Shown here: in pieces, positions 26,796 to 35,508 of the stretch
Layout of the letters: each line of letters begins with the position of its first letter
How positions within the stretch are numbered: the first letter of the stretch is position 1
Assembly (NCBI RefSeq): GCF_029688845.1
Contig: NZ_JARUKW010000012.1
Location: 62,001 to 126,000 of the forward strand
Length of the DNA stretch: 64,000 nt
Origin: Natronococcus sp. A-GB1
Lineage (GTDB): Archaea; Halobacteriota; Halobacteria; Halobacteriales; Natrialbaceae
Reading direction: 5' to 3'
The notes under the pieces: generated by a model
Databases searched by the model: none
Told to the model about the DNA's origin: nothing
The model's input: only the letters and a program-made list of their open reading frames with translations
Program-made: the position numbers and the translations under genes

Positions 26796-27794
26796 TCAGG
26801 GGAGCGCCCGAAGCTCCCCGCGCTCGGCGCTCTCGTAGAGCGCGTCGATCACCCGCATGTTCGCGACGGCCTCGTCAGCGTCGGTCCGGGCCCGCGCGCC
26901 CGATTCGACGCAGTCGGCGAACCGCTCGACCTGCAGGCGGTAGTGGTCCACGGGATCGAACGTCTCGACGGCGTGGCGGCCGTCGATCCGGTACTCGAGC
27001 TCGAGCGGCTCGTCCAGCGAAGCGTCGAAGGCGTCCTCGACCTCGAGCCAGCCGTTTGCGGCCTCGACGCGGTAGCGCTGTACTTTCTGCGTGTCGAACC
27101 CGGAGGCGATCCGGGCCGAGGCGCCGTCGTCGTACTCGAGGATCCCCGCGAGTTCGGTGTCGACGCCCGCACCCCGGGAGTCGTGGATGTGGGCGTAGAC
27201 CCGGTCGGGCTCGCCGAGGAACTGGCGGGCGGCCGAGACGGCGTAGCAGCCGACGTCCATCAGCGAGCCGCCCGCAAGGTCGGGATCGAGGCGGACGTTG
27301 TCGGGATCGAGGCGGACGTTGTCGGGATCGTCGAACAGCGGGAACTTGAACGCGGCCGAGACCGAGCGGACGTCCGCGACCTCCTCGCGGGCGAGTTCGA
27401 TCGCGCGCTCGGTTCGAGGGTGGTAGCGGTACATGAACGCCTCCATCAGCGTGACGCCGCGGTCCTCGCAGTGCGCCGCAACGTCGCGGGCCTGGTCGGC
27501 GTCGATCGCCAGGGGTTTCTCGCAGAGCACGTCCAGGCCGGCGTCCGCGGCTCGGATCGTCCACTCGGCGTGGGCGGCGTTGGGCAGAGGAATATAGACG
27601 GCGTCGATCCCGCCGTCCTCGAGCAGTTCCTGGTACGCGCCGTAACTCCGCGGGATGTCGAACTCGTCGGCGAACGCCCGCGCCCGCTCGGCGTCGCGGG
27701 AGGCGACCGCCCCGACAGCGTGCTCGCTCGCGTCGATCGCGGGCAGCACCGACTTCCGTGCGATCCCCGCTGTACCGATAATGCCGAACTCCAT
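26796..27794 (-). CDS. Gfo/Idh/MocA-family NAD(P)-dependent oxidoreductase
   Basis: Sugar or inositol dehydrogenase-like protein of 332 residues. The Rossmann motif is GIIGTAGIARKSVLPAI at residue 4, the catalytic-site lysine is in LDVLCEKPLA near residue 92, and the C-terminal domain has GGSLMDVGCYAVSAARQFLG near residue 175. A tandem 21-bp duplication adds an extra DNVRLDP unit near residue 155. The gene is divergent from an AGE-family sugar epimerase (27886), which hints at a shared sugar substrate. Exact substrate unknown. Confidence 0.92.
   Translation of the reverse strand: MEFGIIGTAGIARKSVLPAIDASEHAVGAVASRDAERARAFADEFDIPRSYGAYQELLEDGGIDAVYIPLPNAAHAEWTIRAADAGLDVLCEKPLAIDADQARDVAAHCEDRGVTLMEAFMYRYHPRTERAIELAREEVADVRSVSAAFKFPLFDDPDNVRLDPDNVRLDPDLAGGSLMDVGCYAVSAARQFLGEPDRVYAHIHDSRGAGVDTELAGILEYDDGASARIASGFDTQKVQRYRVEAANGWLEVEDAFDASLDEPLELEYRIDGRHAVETFDPVDHYRLQVERFADCVESGARARTDADEAVANMRVIDALYESAERGELRALP
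27280..27330 (-). repeat. 21-bp in-frame tandem duplication within the Gfo/Idh/MocA gene
   Basis: Two exact 21-bp copies (27280-27300 and 27301-27321) and 9 bp of a third. On the coding strand it repeats the seven residues DNVRLDP, so the reading frame is kept. Slipped-strand duplication is the simplest origin. Confidence 0.9.
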
Positions 27795-27885
27795 GCGTCG
27801 AATCTCTCAGCCGATCGCAATGAAGGTGAGCGCTCGAGGGTCGACTGTCCGAATCAATATGTGATCCCGTCGGATACGACCAGCC

Positions 27886-29079
27886 ATGAGCGTCTATCGG
27901 ACCCGAACCGGGCTTCGCCACCAGTTCCGCGACGTCCTGAACTTCTACTACCCCGCCTGTATCGACACGTCGGTCGGAGGGTACGTCGCTCAACTCGACG
28001 AACGCGACGGCCACGTCTACGACTCGCGGACCAGACACCTCGTCGCGACCGCGCGGGGCGTCCACAACTTCAGTCTGGGCGTCCTCGCCGACGGCCCCGA
28101 CTGGTGTCGGTACGCCGCCGAACACGGCCTGCAGTTTCTCTCCGAGGTCCACTGGGACGACGACCGCGAGGGGTACGACTGGCTGCTCGAGGGCCGCGAG
28201 CCCGTCGATCGAACACGGTACTGCTACGGCCACGCGTTCGCGCTGCTGGCCGGAGCCAGATCGCACCAAGCCGGAATTTCCGGCGGGCGGGCGGAACTCG
28301 AGCGAGCCTTCGCCGTCCTCGAGGACCGGTTCTGGGAGCGCGAACACGGCCTGTACGCCGACCAGGCCTCGTCCGACTGGGAGCTGTCGTCCTACCGCGG
28401 CCAGAACGCAAACATGCACGCCTGCGAGGGGCTGCTCGCGGCCTACGAGGCGACGGGCGAGGATCGCTTTCTCGAGCGCGCGTACATTGTCGCCGACCGC
28501 TTTACGCGCGAGGTGACGAGCGCGACTGACGGCCTGCTGTGGGAACACTACACCGAGGAGTGGGAGCCGGACCTGTCGTACAACGAGGACAGCCCGCGCC
28601 ACCAGTTCCGTCCGCCGGGCTACCAGCCGGGCCACCACGCTGAGTGGGCGAAGCTGCTCGCAATCCTCGCCGACCACCGCGCCGAGGAGTGGCCCCTCGA
28701 GCGGGCGTTCGAGCTGTTCGACGCCGCGGTCGACCTCGGCTGGGACGACGAGTACGGCGGGCTCTACTACACGGTCGAGGCCGACGGCGAACCGATCGTC
28801 CCCGACAAGTACGGCTGGGTTCACACGGAGGCGATCGGCGCCAGCGCGCTGTTGAGTCGCCACGACGACGCCTACGCCGACTGGTACGATCGACTGTGGG
28901 AGTACTCGCTCGAACACCTCCGGAACCCGAAGTACGGCAACTGGTACGAGCGACTGACCCGCGAGCACGAGCGCGACGATCCGAACCGCGGGACGGCCGT
29001 TGAACCGGGTTACCACCCGCTGACGAACGCCTGGCTCGCGATGCGAGCGCTCGAGGACGAGTCCGCTGTTTTCGAGTGA
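27886..29079 (+). CDS. N-acylglucosamine 2-epimerase/mannose isomerase (AGE) family protein
   Basis: Alpha/alpha-barrel enzyme of 397 residues. AGE-family marks are VATARGVHNFSLGVLADGPD near residue 50, YCYGHAFALLAGARSHQAGI near residue 108, NANMHACEGLLAAYEATGED near residue 175, and PGYQPGHHAEWAKLLAIL near residue 243, supplying the His, Arg and Glu residues of the pocket. Members interconvert mannose/fructose, mannose/glucose or N-acyl-hexosamines, or act as cellobiose epimerase. It is divergent from a Gfo/Idh/MocA gene. The sugar cannot be named. Confidence 0.92.
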   Translation: MSVYRTRTGLRHQFRDVLNFYYPACIDTSVGGYVAQLDERDGHVYDSRTRHLVATARGVHNFSLGVLADGPDWCRYAAEHGLQFLSEVHWDDDREGYDWLLEGREPVDRTRYCYGHAFALLAGARSHQAGISGGRAELERAFAVLEDRFWEREHGLYADQASSDWELSSYRGQNANMHACEGLLAAYEATGEDRFLERAYIVADRFTREVTSATDGLLWEHYTEEWEPDLSYNEDSPRHQFRPPGYQPGHHAEWAKLLAILADHRAEEWPLERAFELFDAAVDLGWDDEYGGLYYTVEADGEPIVPDKYGWVHTEAIGASALLSRHDDAYADWYDRLWEYSLEHLRNPKYGNWYERLTREHERDDPNRGTAVEPGYHPLTNAWLAMRALEDESAVFE

Positions 29080-29204
29080 CTGAGGGCCCCGACGCACACC
29101 GGGCCGCATCCACTCGAAACGCGCGTCTGAGCCACTCGAGGCCGGGAACCGGACCTCCACAAAGGTTTAACCATACAGGTGGCCTCGTCCTCCATGAGAG
29201 GGAC

Positions 29205-29801
29205 ATGGCTTCAGACGACACCGACGACCGTCCGGACGAGGGGGGCGGGGACGACGAACGACTCGAGGCCGACGGGACGGGCACCGAACGTCCCCCGACC
29301 GTCGAGGAGGTCGACCAGCGGATCGTGGATCTCCTCTCGTGGATCCTCGACACGGAGACGCGCGCGAAGATCTACGTCCACCTGCTGGCGAACCCGGGCA
29401 GCACCTCCGAGGAGGTCGCGAAGGGGACCGGGCTCTACCCGAGCACCGTCCGGGAGGCGCTGGCCGAACTCCACGACGAGGAGCGCGTCAGCCGGGAGAA
29501 ACGCGAGAGCGAGGGGGCCGGCAACAACCCCTACGAGTATACGGCGATCCAGCCGAGCGAACTGGTCGGCGGCGTCGTCGACCAGGTCCAGCACGAGCTC
29601 AACACCATCTTCACGCTCGATCGGGTCCTCGACCGCCACGCCGAGGACGGGTTCGAGGAGGACCTCGAGCCCGTCACGATCACCGTTGATGACACCGACG
29701 CGACGCCGACCGACGACGATATCGATCCGATGGGCCTCGAGGACGACATGGACATCGACAGCGGCGAATCGGACGACGAGGAACCGGAGTCCGACCGGTA
29801 G
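29205..29801 (+). CDS. winged-helix transcriptional regulator, haloarchaeal
   Basis: A 198-residue protein with an acidic N-terminal tail, a winged helix (residues about 45-110: DLLSWILDTETRAKIYVHLL, then GSTSEEVAKGTGLYPSTVRE), a dimerising helix with DQVQHELNTIFTLDRVLDRH, and a long acidic tail. The recognition helix is TGLYPSTVREALAELHDEE. It resembles TrmB/ArsR-like regulators that are conserved single genes in haloarchaea. A TATA-like AAAGGTTTAA lies about 44 bp ahead. The regulated genes are unknown. Confidence 0.82.
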   Translation: MASDDTDDRPDEGGGDDERLEADGTGTERPPTVEEVDQRIVDLLSWILDTETRAKIYVHLLANPGSTSEEVAKGTGLYPSTVREALAELHDEERVSREKRESEGAGNNPYEYTAIQPSELVGGVVDQVQHELNTIFTLDRVLDRHAEDGFEEDLEPVTITVDDTDATPTDDDIDPMGLEDDMDIDSGESDDEEPESDR

Positions 29802-29807
29802 CGGTCC

Positions 29808-30899
29808 CTACTCCTCGAGCCCGAGCACCGCAGGCCGCTCGAGTTCGAACGATCGATCGACGGCCGTCGCAGCGAGCATCGGCCACTCGCTGGTCTCGGT
29901 CAGCACCTCGATTTCGGTCTCGGTAACGAGCCCCGTATCCTCGCTCTTCGCACCCTGTACCGTCGGGTTCCAGGCGTAGGCCATCGGCGACCGGACCGGT
30001 GCTCCGTGATCGGGCGTCGCGATCCACTCCCGGCCGGCGAAGCCGGCGGCCCCGCCCTGGTGGTGGCGCTCCCACTCGCCGTCGTGGCCGACCGCGGCGT
30101 AGGCCTCGCGGATCGAGTCGAAAACGTCGCCAGCTGTGCCGCCGTTCGTCGCGGCCTCCCGTGTCGCCGCCAGCGCCGTCGTCTCGACGCGGGCCGCGGC
30201 CCGATGGCGTTCCGCGAGCCAGTCGGGCGGGTCGAAGGCGACCGCTCGGGTACAGCTCGCGTGCAAGCCGCCCCGCTCGGCCGTCACCGAGACCAGCGCG
30301 TAGTCGTCGAGCTCGGTCTCGGTGGGCGTGTAGTGACGATACTGCTGAGCGCGTTCGCTCCCGCCGGCGAGGGCGACGGGGGACTCGATCCCGCGGGCCG
30401 AGAGCCCGACCCGCAGCGCCGAGACGACCTCGCGTTCGGTGTCTCCGGGCTCGAGCTCCCGACAGACCGACTCGAGGACCGTCGCCGTCTCCCGGCCGAG
30501 CTCGCGGTAGCGCTCTCGGTCGCGCTCGGTTAGCGGCTGGCGGAGTTCGGTCGGATCGACCCCCTCGAGTCCGGGGACGTCGATGTCCGCGGCCGCGCGA
30601 TCGCCCCCAGTTCGATCCGCGATCGCCTCGGCCAGCGAGGTCTCGTACCAAGGGAACCGCTCGAGGGAAACGACCCCGAGGTCGGGCAGCTCCTCGGCTT
30701 CGATGCGGGCGGCCTCGATATTGTTCGTCACGACGCGGAACTCGCCGTCGTATCCGACGGCCGCGACGCCGGCGTCGCCCTCGCGGTCGACGACGTTGTT
30801 CCCGCCGGTGAGCCAGGCGAAGGCGTTCGGCCGGGCGAACCAGATCGAGTCGAGGTCGCGGGCCTCGAGGTGGCGCTCGAGTCGCTCGCGTTTGTCCAT
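29808..30899 (-). CDS. M24-like (creatinase/prolidase fold) protein lacking metal aspartates
   Basis: A 363-residue protein with the N-terminal creatinase domain (RPNAFAWLTGGNNVVD near residue 23) and a C-terminal pita-bread domain. The His motif appears as HHQGGAAGFAGREW near residue 278 and the acidic site as SEDTGLVTETEIEVLT near 318. At the place where M24 peptidases have the two metal-binding Asp, this protein reads VSVTAERGGLHASCTRAVAF, with Ser in both positions. It is therefore probably not a standard metallopeptidase and may, like creatinase, act without metal. It is convergent with the winged-helix gene. Confidence 0.82.
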   Translation of the reverse strand: MDKRERLERHLEARDLDSIWFARPNAFAWLTGGNNVVDREGDAGVAAVGYDGEFRVVTNNIEAARIEAEELPDLGVVSLERFPWYETSLAEAIADRTGGDRAAADIDVPGLEGVDPTELRQPLTERDRERYRELGRETATVLESVCRELEPGDTEREVVSALRVGLSARGIESPVALAGGSERAQQYRHYTPTETELDDYALVSVTAERGGLHASCTRAVAFDPPDWLAERHRAAARVETTALAATREAATNGGTAGDVFDSIREAYAAVGHDGEWERHHQGGAAGFAGREWIATPDHGAPVRSPMAYAWNPTVQGAKSEDTGLVTETEIEVLTETSEWPMLAATAVDRSFELERPAVLGLEE

Positions 30900-31038
30900 G
30901 TCGTGCGCTGGTGAGGACGAGTCTTGAATGCGACGAACCGGTTCGGCTCGAGTCGGGCGAACAGCGCGAATCCACCCGGGACCGGGCTCGACTCGGGCAA
31001 TCTAAATACGGGTGGTCCTAACCCCCGCCAGAACGCCC

Positions 31039-31911
31039 GTGTCGACCCACAGCCACACCCCCGGTCTCCGATTTCGCTCGTTGATCGCTCGCGTTGGCTT
31101 CCCACACCTGCTCGCGGCGACGCTCGCGCTGGTCGCGGCGACGATCCTGCTCGGCGTCGCGGCGAAAGCCACCGGTGCGGGACTGGCCTGCGAGGCGAAC
31201 TGGCCCCAGTGTGACGCCGGCCCGTACAACCTCCTGCCCGCGAACCTGCCGAGCTTCTACGAGTGGTTCCACCGCTTCGTCGCGATGTTCGCCGGCTTCG
31301 CCATCATCGGCTCGGCGGTCGCGGCCTGGCGCTCGCCGTCGATCGACAAACGCGTCACGGCGCTCGTCGTCGCCGGGATGATCCTGACGCCGATCCAGGT
31401 CGTCCTGGGCCGAGAGACGGTCACCCAGTACACGATGGACATCCTCTCGCTGCACTTCTGGACCGCAGTCCTGATCTTCTCGATGTTCGTCGTCGCGACC
31501 GCGCTCGTCTGGTCGGCCTCGCTGCGAGCCGGCCACGTCAGCACCGCGCTCGGGCTCGGCCTTCTCGCCCTTCCCGCCCACGTCGCGCTCAGCCCGACCG
31601 ACCTGAGCCTCGTCTCGAGCTACTCGCCGACGGTTCAGCTGCTCCAGTACGGCGTCACCCTCGCACTGCTGGCGTCGGTGATCGTCGCCGTCCTGGTCGG
31701 CCGATGGCGCTTCGACGACACCCCGCTGCTGGGGCTGCTCTCGGTGTCCGCCGTGCTAGCGCTGGTCGTCACCTACCTCGGCCGCCAGGCCGTGATGACC
31801 TACAGTCCGCTGCTGGACGACCTCTATCTGGTCACCGCGCTCGCGTTGCTCGTCGTCTTCGGCGTCGGAATCTGGCGAAGCCGATCCTCAGCCGGCGCTC
31901 GAGACGTCTGA
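31039..31911 (+). CDS. ctaA: heme A synthase, CtaA/COX15 type
   Basis: Membrane enzyme that oxidises the C8 methyl of heme O to give heme A for terminal oxidases. The protein has about eight helices in two similar halves. The first loop has GAGLACEANWPQCDAGPYN with the Cys pair typical of CtaA, and haem-ligand His appear in YEWFHRFVAM, LSLHFWTAV and later segments. GTG at 31039 is preferred because a TATA-like TCTAAATA lies about 34 bp upstream; an in-frame GTG at 31012 would add nine residues. No oxidase subunit genes lie beside it. Confidence 0.9.
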   Translation: MSTHSHTPGLRFRSLIARVGFPHLLAATLALVAATILLGVAAKATGAGLACEANWPQCDAGPYNLLPANLPSFYEWFHRFVAMFAGFAIIGSAVAAWRSPSIDKRVTALVVAGMILTPIQVVLGRETVTQYTMDILSLHFWTAVLIFSMFVVATALVWSASLRAGHVSTALGLGLLALPAHVALSPTDLSLVSSYSPTVQLLQYGVTLALLASVIVAVLVGRWRFDDTPLLGLLSVSAVLALVVTYLGRQAVMTYSPLLDDLYLVTALALLVVFGVGIWRSRSSAGARDV

Positions 31912-32056
31912 TCGCTCTCCTCTGCTGCTCAGTTGTTGAGAAAACGGGTTCGGTATTCGGTCTCCTTCGTGAAGCTTGATCGGTCGATTTGGTACACGGA
32001 GAGTGCGAACAGAACGCGTGCTACTCTCGGCTGAGGTTTGAGATGAGAACTGAACG

Positions 32057-32481
32057 ATGAAGATATCCAAATTTTACGCCACGCGGATGGAAGAGTTGCT
32101 CGGGACCCGGTGGCTCAATCGCCGTTCGGGCACGGTATCTCCTCGATCTCCCGGATCTCGTCCGGTTTTTGCACGCGGTCGTACTGGCGCTGCCACGTTT
32201 CTCTGGGGAACAGGTTGCTTCGGTCGAACAGGTCACGAGCGGTATCGATCCGGACGAGATCGTTGATGAGGAACGCCTCCAGCTGCCCCCCATCAGCACG
32301 CACAGCTGAAGGACAAGTTGCATGGGAACGACCGGTTTGATGAAATCAAGCGAGCCGAGCGCAGGTACCTTGTCGTCGGCCGCGGTGATGAGGGAGGACC
32401 AGGAAAACGACGGTTGCAGGTCTGTCAGCAGTTGGACGCTCGCAGGGAGGCATCGACATTTCGTCTCGAGGACTTCGATGA
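32057..32481 (+). pseudogene. disrupted unknown gene (two frameshifts)
   Basis: Protein-like sequence runs through three pieces in alternating frames: MKISKFYATRMEELLGTRW from 32057; RYLLDLPDLVRFLHAVVLAL then PRFSGEQVASVEQVTSGIDP from about 32130; and QLKDKLHGNDRFDEIKRAER then RYLVVGRGDEGGPGKRRLQV from about 32300 to 32480. The second switch coincides with a C6 run at 32286-32291, where one base is the likely difference. The joined product would be about 140 residues. I do not recognise the family. The opposite strand is also open but reads unlike protein. Confidence 0.55.
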
Positions 32482-32672
32482 CGGACATGTGTGGGAACCT
32501 CGACGAGGAAACGGCCGACGCCGAACTCCTCGAGGGTCTCGAGGCGGCCTACGAGGAGAAGTACGACGTCCACCACGGGACGCCGTTCTTTCGCGTTCGT
32601 CCGAACGTCGTGTTTGCGTGGGCCGACTTTCCGACGGATGCGACCAGCTGGACGTTCGACGAGGGACCCTGA
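32478..32672 (+). pseudogene. C-terminal remnant resembling a pyridoxamine-phosphate-oxidase-family protein
   Basis: A 64-codon frame ending EAAYEEKYDVHHGTPFFRVR, PNVVFAWADFPTDATSWTF. This resembles the last 50 residues of haloarchaeal split-barrel flavin-binding proteins of the pyridoxamine 5'-phosphate oxidase family. The N-terminal barrel is missing, and the ATG at 32478 is simply the first one in frame at the junction with the neighbouring decayed gene. It is probably a fragment rather than a working gene. Confidence 0.5.
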
Positions 32673-32685
32673 ACTTCGATTTCGG

Positions 32686-32877
32686 CTACTTCATCGCCCG
32701 ATACTGGCCGTGTTTGACGCCGATCAGCAGCATGATCCCGCCGAAGATCACCATCGAGGGGACGACCATCATCAGGATGCTGTCGGTCGTCATCATGTCC
32801 GAGGCGATCATCCCGACCGCGCCGAGCGTGATCAGTGCGATAAACGTCGCCGCCGTGGTTGGTAGATCGAACTCCAT
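32686..32877 (-). CDS. small two-helix membrane protein
   Basis: A 63-residue protein: a short N-terminus MEFDLPTT, one helix (AATFIALITLGAVGMIASDM), a polar MTTDS turn, a second helix (ILMMVVPSMVIFGGIMLLIG) and a short basic end KHGQYRAMK. The regular pattern and good codon use indicate a true gene. It resembles small DUF73xx-type haloarchaeal membrane proteins, without certainty. Unknown role. Confidence 0.72.
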   Translation of the reverse strand: MEFDLPTTAATFIALITLGAVGMIASDMMTTDSILMMVVPSMVIFGGIMLLIGVKHGQYRAMK

Positions 32878-33008
32878 ACGTGATCGTGGGACGGCCAACC
32901 CCCAAAGGGTATCGGAAACCGGCAGTACGCTCGACCTGACGCTCGAGCTGGGCCGAACGTATTCGGATCCGACAGTTCCACCGAGCTGCAGGGCCCCGGG
33001 ATGGAACC

Positions 33009-33800
33009 TCACGTCTCGAGGCCCTCCTCCAGCCCGTACGCCGTTTCGATGAGTTCCCGCAGGCGTCCGACGAACCGAGCGGCGGGCGCGCCGTCGACGA
33101 CGTCGTGATCGACCATCATTGTGAGGCTCAGGTATTCTCGGGGCACGACCTCGTCGTCGACGAGCCCTGGCTTGCGCTCGATACCGCCGACCGTGAGCTG
33201 GAGCGCGTAGTTCGTCGGCGTAACCGCCCAGCCGCCACCGGCTCCGAACATGCCGACCGAGGTCACCGCGACGGTGCCGGCGACGCGCTTCCAGCGTCGG
33301 GGGATGGTCCGAGGCAGCCGCCAGAACAGCCGTCGGACGGGACCGGGAAGCCGTAGGCCTACAGCCGTCAGGTCGCGCTGTCGTCCCACGCTCGGATCCG
33401 TCTGGACCGCTCGGATCTTGTCGTGAATCGACTCGAGCGACCGCCGATTCGCCGCCCTGAGGACGTGCGGGACGCCGATCAGTTCGCCGTCGACCTCCCG
33501 TTCGATCAGGACGTTCACGTCGACGTCCTCGAACCGGGCGAGTCGACCCCGCCAGTCGCGATACGTCTGGACGCGAGGATGGTCATCGATCGCTCGCGCC
33601 AGACAGAAGACGAGAAACGCGGTGAACGAGCGTCGCGTTCCAGTGCCCTCCTCGAGCTCTCGAATGCGCCGTCGAGCCTCGGTCACGTCGAGTTCGACGA
33701 GCCCGTGGACGACGCTTCGTCGGCTGGCCGTCCGCATGTAGTCGACGGTGCCGCGTCGCTGCAAGGGGAAGGGTTCGACCGTTTCGCCAGGCTCGGTCAT
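33009..33800 (-). CDS. 2-oxoacid dehydrogenase E2-type acyltransferase domain protein
   Basis: A 263-residue catalytic-domain-only relative of dihydrolipoyl acyltransferases. The active-site motif DHDVVDGAPAARF near residue 232 has the expected H-x3-D-G pattern, and GMFGAGGGWAVTPTNYALQL is the conserved trimer-core strand. There is no lipoyl domain and no E1-binding domain, and no E1 or E3 gene is near. An acyl-transfer reaction without a swinging lipoyl arm is therefore likely, perhaps on CoA esters directly, as in chloramphenicol acetyltransferase. This last step is inference. Confidence 0.85.
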   Translation of the reverse strand: MTEPGETVEPFPLQRRGTVDYMRTASRRSVVHGLVELDVTEARRRIRELEEGTGTRRSFTAFLVFCLARAIDDHPRVQTYRDWRGRLARFEDVDVNVLIEREVDGELIGVPHVLRAANRRSLESIHDKIRAVQTDPSVGRQRDLTAVGLRLPGPVRRLFWRLPRTIPRRWKRVAGTVAVTSVGMFGAGGGWAVTPTNYALQLTVGGIERKPGLVDDEVVPREYLSLTMMVDHDVVDGAPAARFVGRLRELIETAYGLEEGLET

Positions 33801-33848
33801 AATCGTCGAACCACGAGGAGGAGCATACCGCTTGTCCGCAAATCCGAT

Positions 33849-34595
33849 TCAGCTCGAGGGACGCACCAGGTTCGCCAGCGCGACTGCAAGTCCCAGCAGC
33901 CACCCCAGCGGGAACGCGATCGCGACCCACATCGCCGCGTAAGCCGCCCCCGCCAGCTCGAAGTTCGCCCGGAGCAGTTCGTTGATTCCGCCGACGGCCA
34001 GCGGCCCCTCGAGCAGCTGCACCGCGAACGCGTAGCTGGGCTCGAGGACGACCCCCTCGAGCGCCGGGGTCACGAGCGCGGCGACGACCGGGGGCAAACA
34101 GAGCGCGGTCAGCGCGAACGGGTACGCGAGCAGGACCGAAACGGATCGGCCGCCGATCCGCGAGCAGCCGGCCGAAAGCGCCGTCGCCCCCGTCGCGACT
34201 GCGCTGGCTGCAGCGACCGCGAGGACGGCGTCGGGCTCGAGTTGGAGGTGGGCGACGGCCGTCAGCCCGCCCCACGCGAGGACGGCGAGGCCGGTGACGC
34301 CGGCGATACCGAGCCGAGTTCGGGTCGAGTCGAGTTTCGCCGCGTAGTAGCGGGTCGCGAGGCCGACGACGGTGAGCGGGTAGGCGACGAGCAGACCGAG
34401 TGCACCGAGAACGCCCCAGCCGTAGTAGCGGATCTGCTGGGAGGGCGTCTCGGGAGTCCATCGACCCATGACGGCGTGGCCGCGGCCGCGCTGTCTGGGG
34501 AACCGAAGCGCCATCCAGCCGACGTGGAGCCGCCGGACGTCGGTCGCGATCTCGCCGAAGACGCCGGCGTCACCCCTCCGTGTGCGGGTTGCCAT
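33849..34595 (-). CDS. polytopic membrane protein of unknown function
   Basis: A 248-residue protein with a polar, basic N-terminus of about 55 residues followed by six hydrophobic segments, for example YYGWGVLGALGLLVAYPLTV, AVLAVAAASAVATGATALSA and FALTALCLPPVVAALVTPAL. The Cys content is low and no catalytic motif is seen. A possible later ATG near 34468 (MGRWTPETPSQQ) would remove most of the polar tail. It is not recognised as any family. Confidence 0.6.
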   Translation of the reverse strand: MATRTRRGDAGVFGEIATDVRRLHVGWMALRFPRQRGRGHAVMGRWTPETPSQQIRYYGWGVLGALGLLVAYPLTVVGLATRYYAAKLDSTRTRLGIAGVTGLAVLAWGGLTAVAHLQLEPDAVLAVAAASAVATGATALSAGCSRIGGRSVSVLLAYPFALTALCLPPVVAALVTPALEGVVLEPSYAFAVQLLEGPLAVGGINELLRANFELAGAAYAAMWVAIAFPLGWLLGLAVALANLVRPSS

Positions 34596-34674
34596 AGCGC
34601 CTGCGATGGCCCGAAAAGTGGTAAGCTTTCTTCCTATTCAGGAACTCGAACTGGTCGAGTCGGCAGCGCTCGCG

Positions 34675-35508
34675 TCAGTTCCAGGGGGCGAACTCGGGGT
34701 CGACCTCGCGGCTGACGTCGTCGACGTTGTCGATCGTGTCGACGTCGGAGCGGTCGAGCTCGACCAGCAGCGACTCCCAGTTGTCCTCGAGGTGGTCCTC
34801 GCCGGTCGCCTTCGGGATCGCGGTGACGCCCTTCTCGCGCAGCCAGGCGAGGCTGACCTGAGCCTCGCTGACGCCGTGTCGGGCCGCGACGTTCTGGATC
34901 CCCTCGTGATTGAACACCTGGCCACGGGCAAGTGGCGAGTAGGCGACGACGTCGACGTCGTACTGCTGACAGCGCTCGCGCAGGTCCGGCTGGGGGAGCA
35001 GCGGGTGGAGTTCGATCTGGTTGGCCGCGATCGGCGCGTCGCAGACGTCGATCGCCCTCTCGAGGTCCTCGGCCATGAAGTTGCTGACGCCGACGTTCTC
35101 GATCAGTCCCTCGTCGTACAGCTCCGAGAACGCCGAGAGGGTCTCCTCGGGCTCGTACGCCCCGGCGGGCCAGTGAACGTACAGCATGTCAAGGTAGTCG
35201 ACCCCGAGGCGGTCCATGCTCTCTCGAGCGGTCTCCTTGACGTCCTCGTAGCCAAGGTTGTCGGTCCAGATCTTCGTCGCGAGGAAGACCTCCTCGCGGT
35301 CGACGTCGGCGTCTGCGATCCCCTCGCCGACGGCTTCCTCGTTGTCGTAGACCTGTGCGGTATCGATGTGTCGGTACCCTCGCTCGAGGGCGTTCTGGAC
35401 GCTTTCGGCGCACTGTTCGGGATCGTCGTTCTGCCAGGTACCGAGGCCGAGCATCGGCAGGCCGTTCGACGTCGTCGGACAGAAGTCGGGAGCGATTTCG
35501 TCTACCAT
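34675..35508 (-). CDS. aldo/keto reductase
   Basis: NAD(P)H-dependent carbonyl reductase of 277 residues with the TIM-barrel AKR fold. The catalytic tetrad is visible: D and Y in GYRHIDTAQVYDNEEAVGEG near residue 45, K in VFLATKIW near residue 76 and H in MLYVHWPAGAY near residue 110. The signatures VGVSNFMAEDLERAI and VAYSPLARGQVF follow, and the NADP-site helix is near TAIPKATGEDHLEDNWES. It is closest in form to 2,5-diketo-D-gluconate reductase-like AKRs. Substrate unknown. Confidence 0.94.
   Translation of the reverse strand: MVDEIAPDFCPTTSNGLPMLGLGTWQNDDPEQCAESVQNALERGYRHIDTAQVYDNEEAVGEGIADADVDREEVFLATKIWTDNLGYEDVKETARESMDRLGVDYLDMLYVHWPAGAYEPEETLSAFSELYDEGLIENVGVSNFMAEDLERAIDVCDAPIAANQIELHPLLPQPDLRERCQQYDVDVVAYSPLARGQVFNHEGIQNVAARHGVSEAQVSLAWLREKGVTAIPKATGEDHLEDNWESLLVELDRSDVDTIDNVDDVSREVDPEFAPWN

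Noticed and set aside
26790..28529. 579-codon open frame on the plus strand
   Set aside because: It is antisense to the Gfo/Idh/MocA gene and then out of frame over the AGE gene; both real genes have clear catalytic motifs.
26875..29160. 761-codon open frame on the minus strand
   Set aside because: Very long, but it runs antisense to the AGE-family gene and in a wrong frame through the oxidoreductase. High-GC DNA commonly gives such shadows.
32021..32488. 155-codon minus-strand frame
   Set aside because: It is antisense to the decayed plus-strand gene, whose pieces have much better protein character (charged helices, YLVVGRGDEGG).
33423..34715. 430-codon open frame on the plus strand
   Set aside because: Arg/Asp/Glu-rich translation opposite the E2-like and membrane protein genes, whose motifs and helices are clear.
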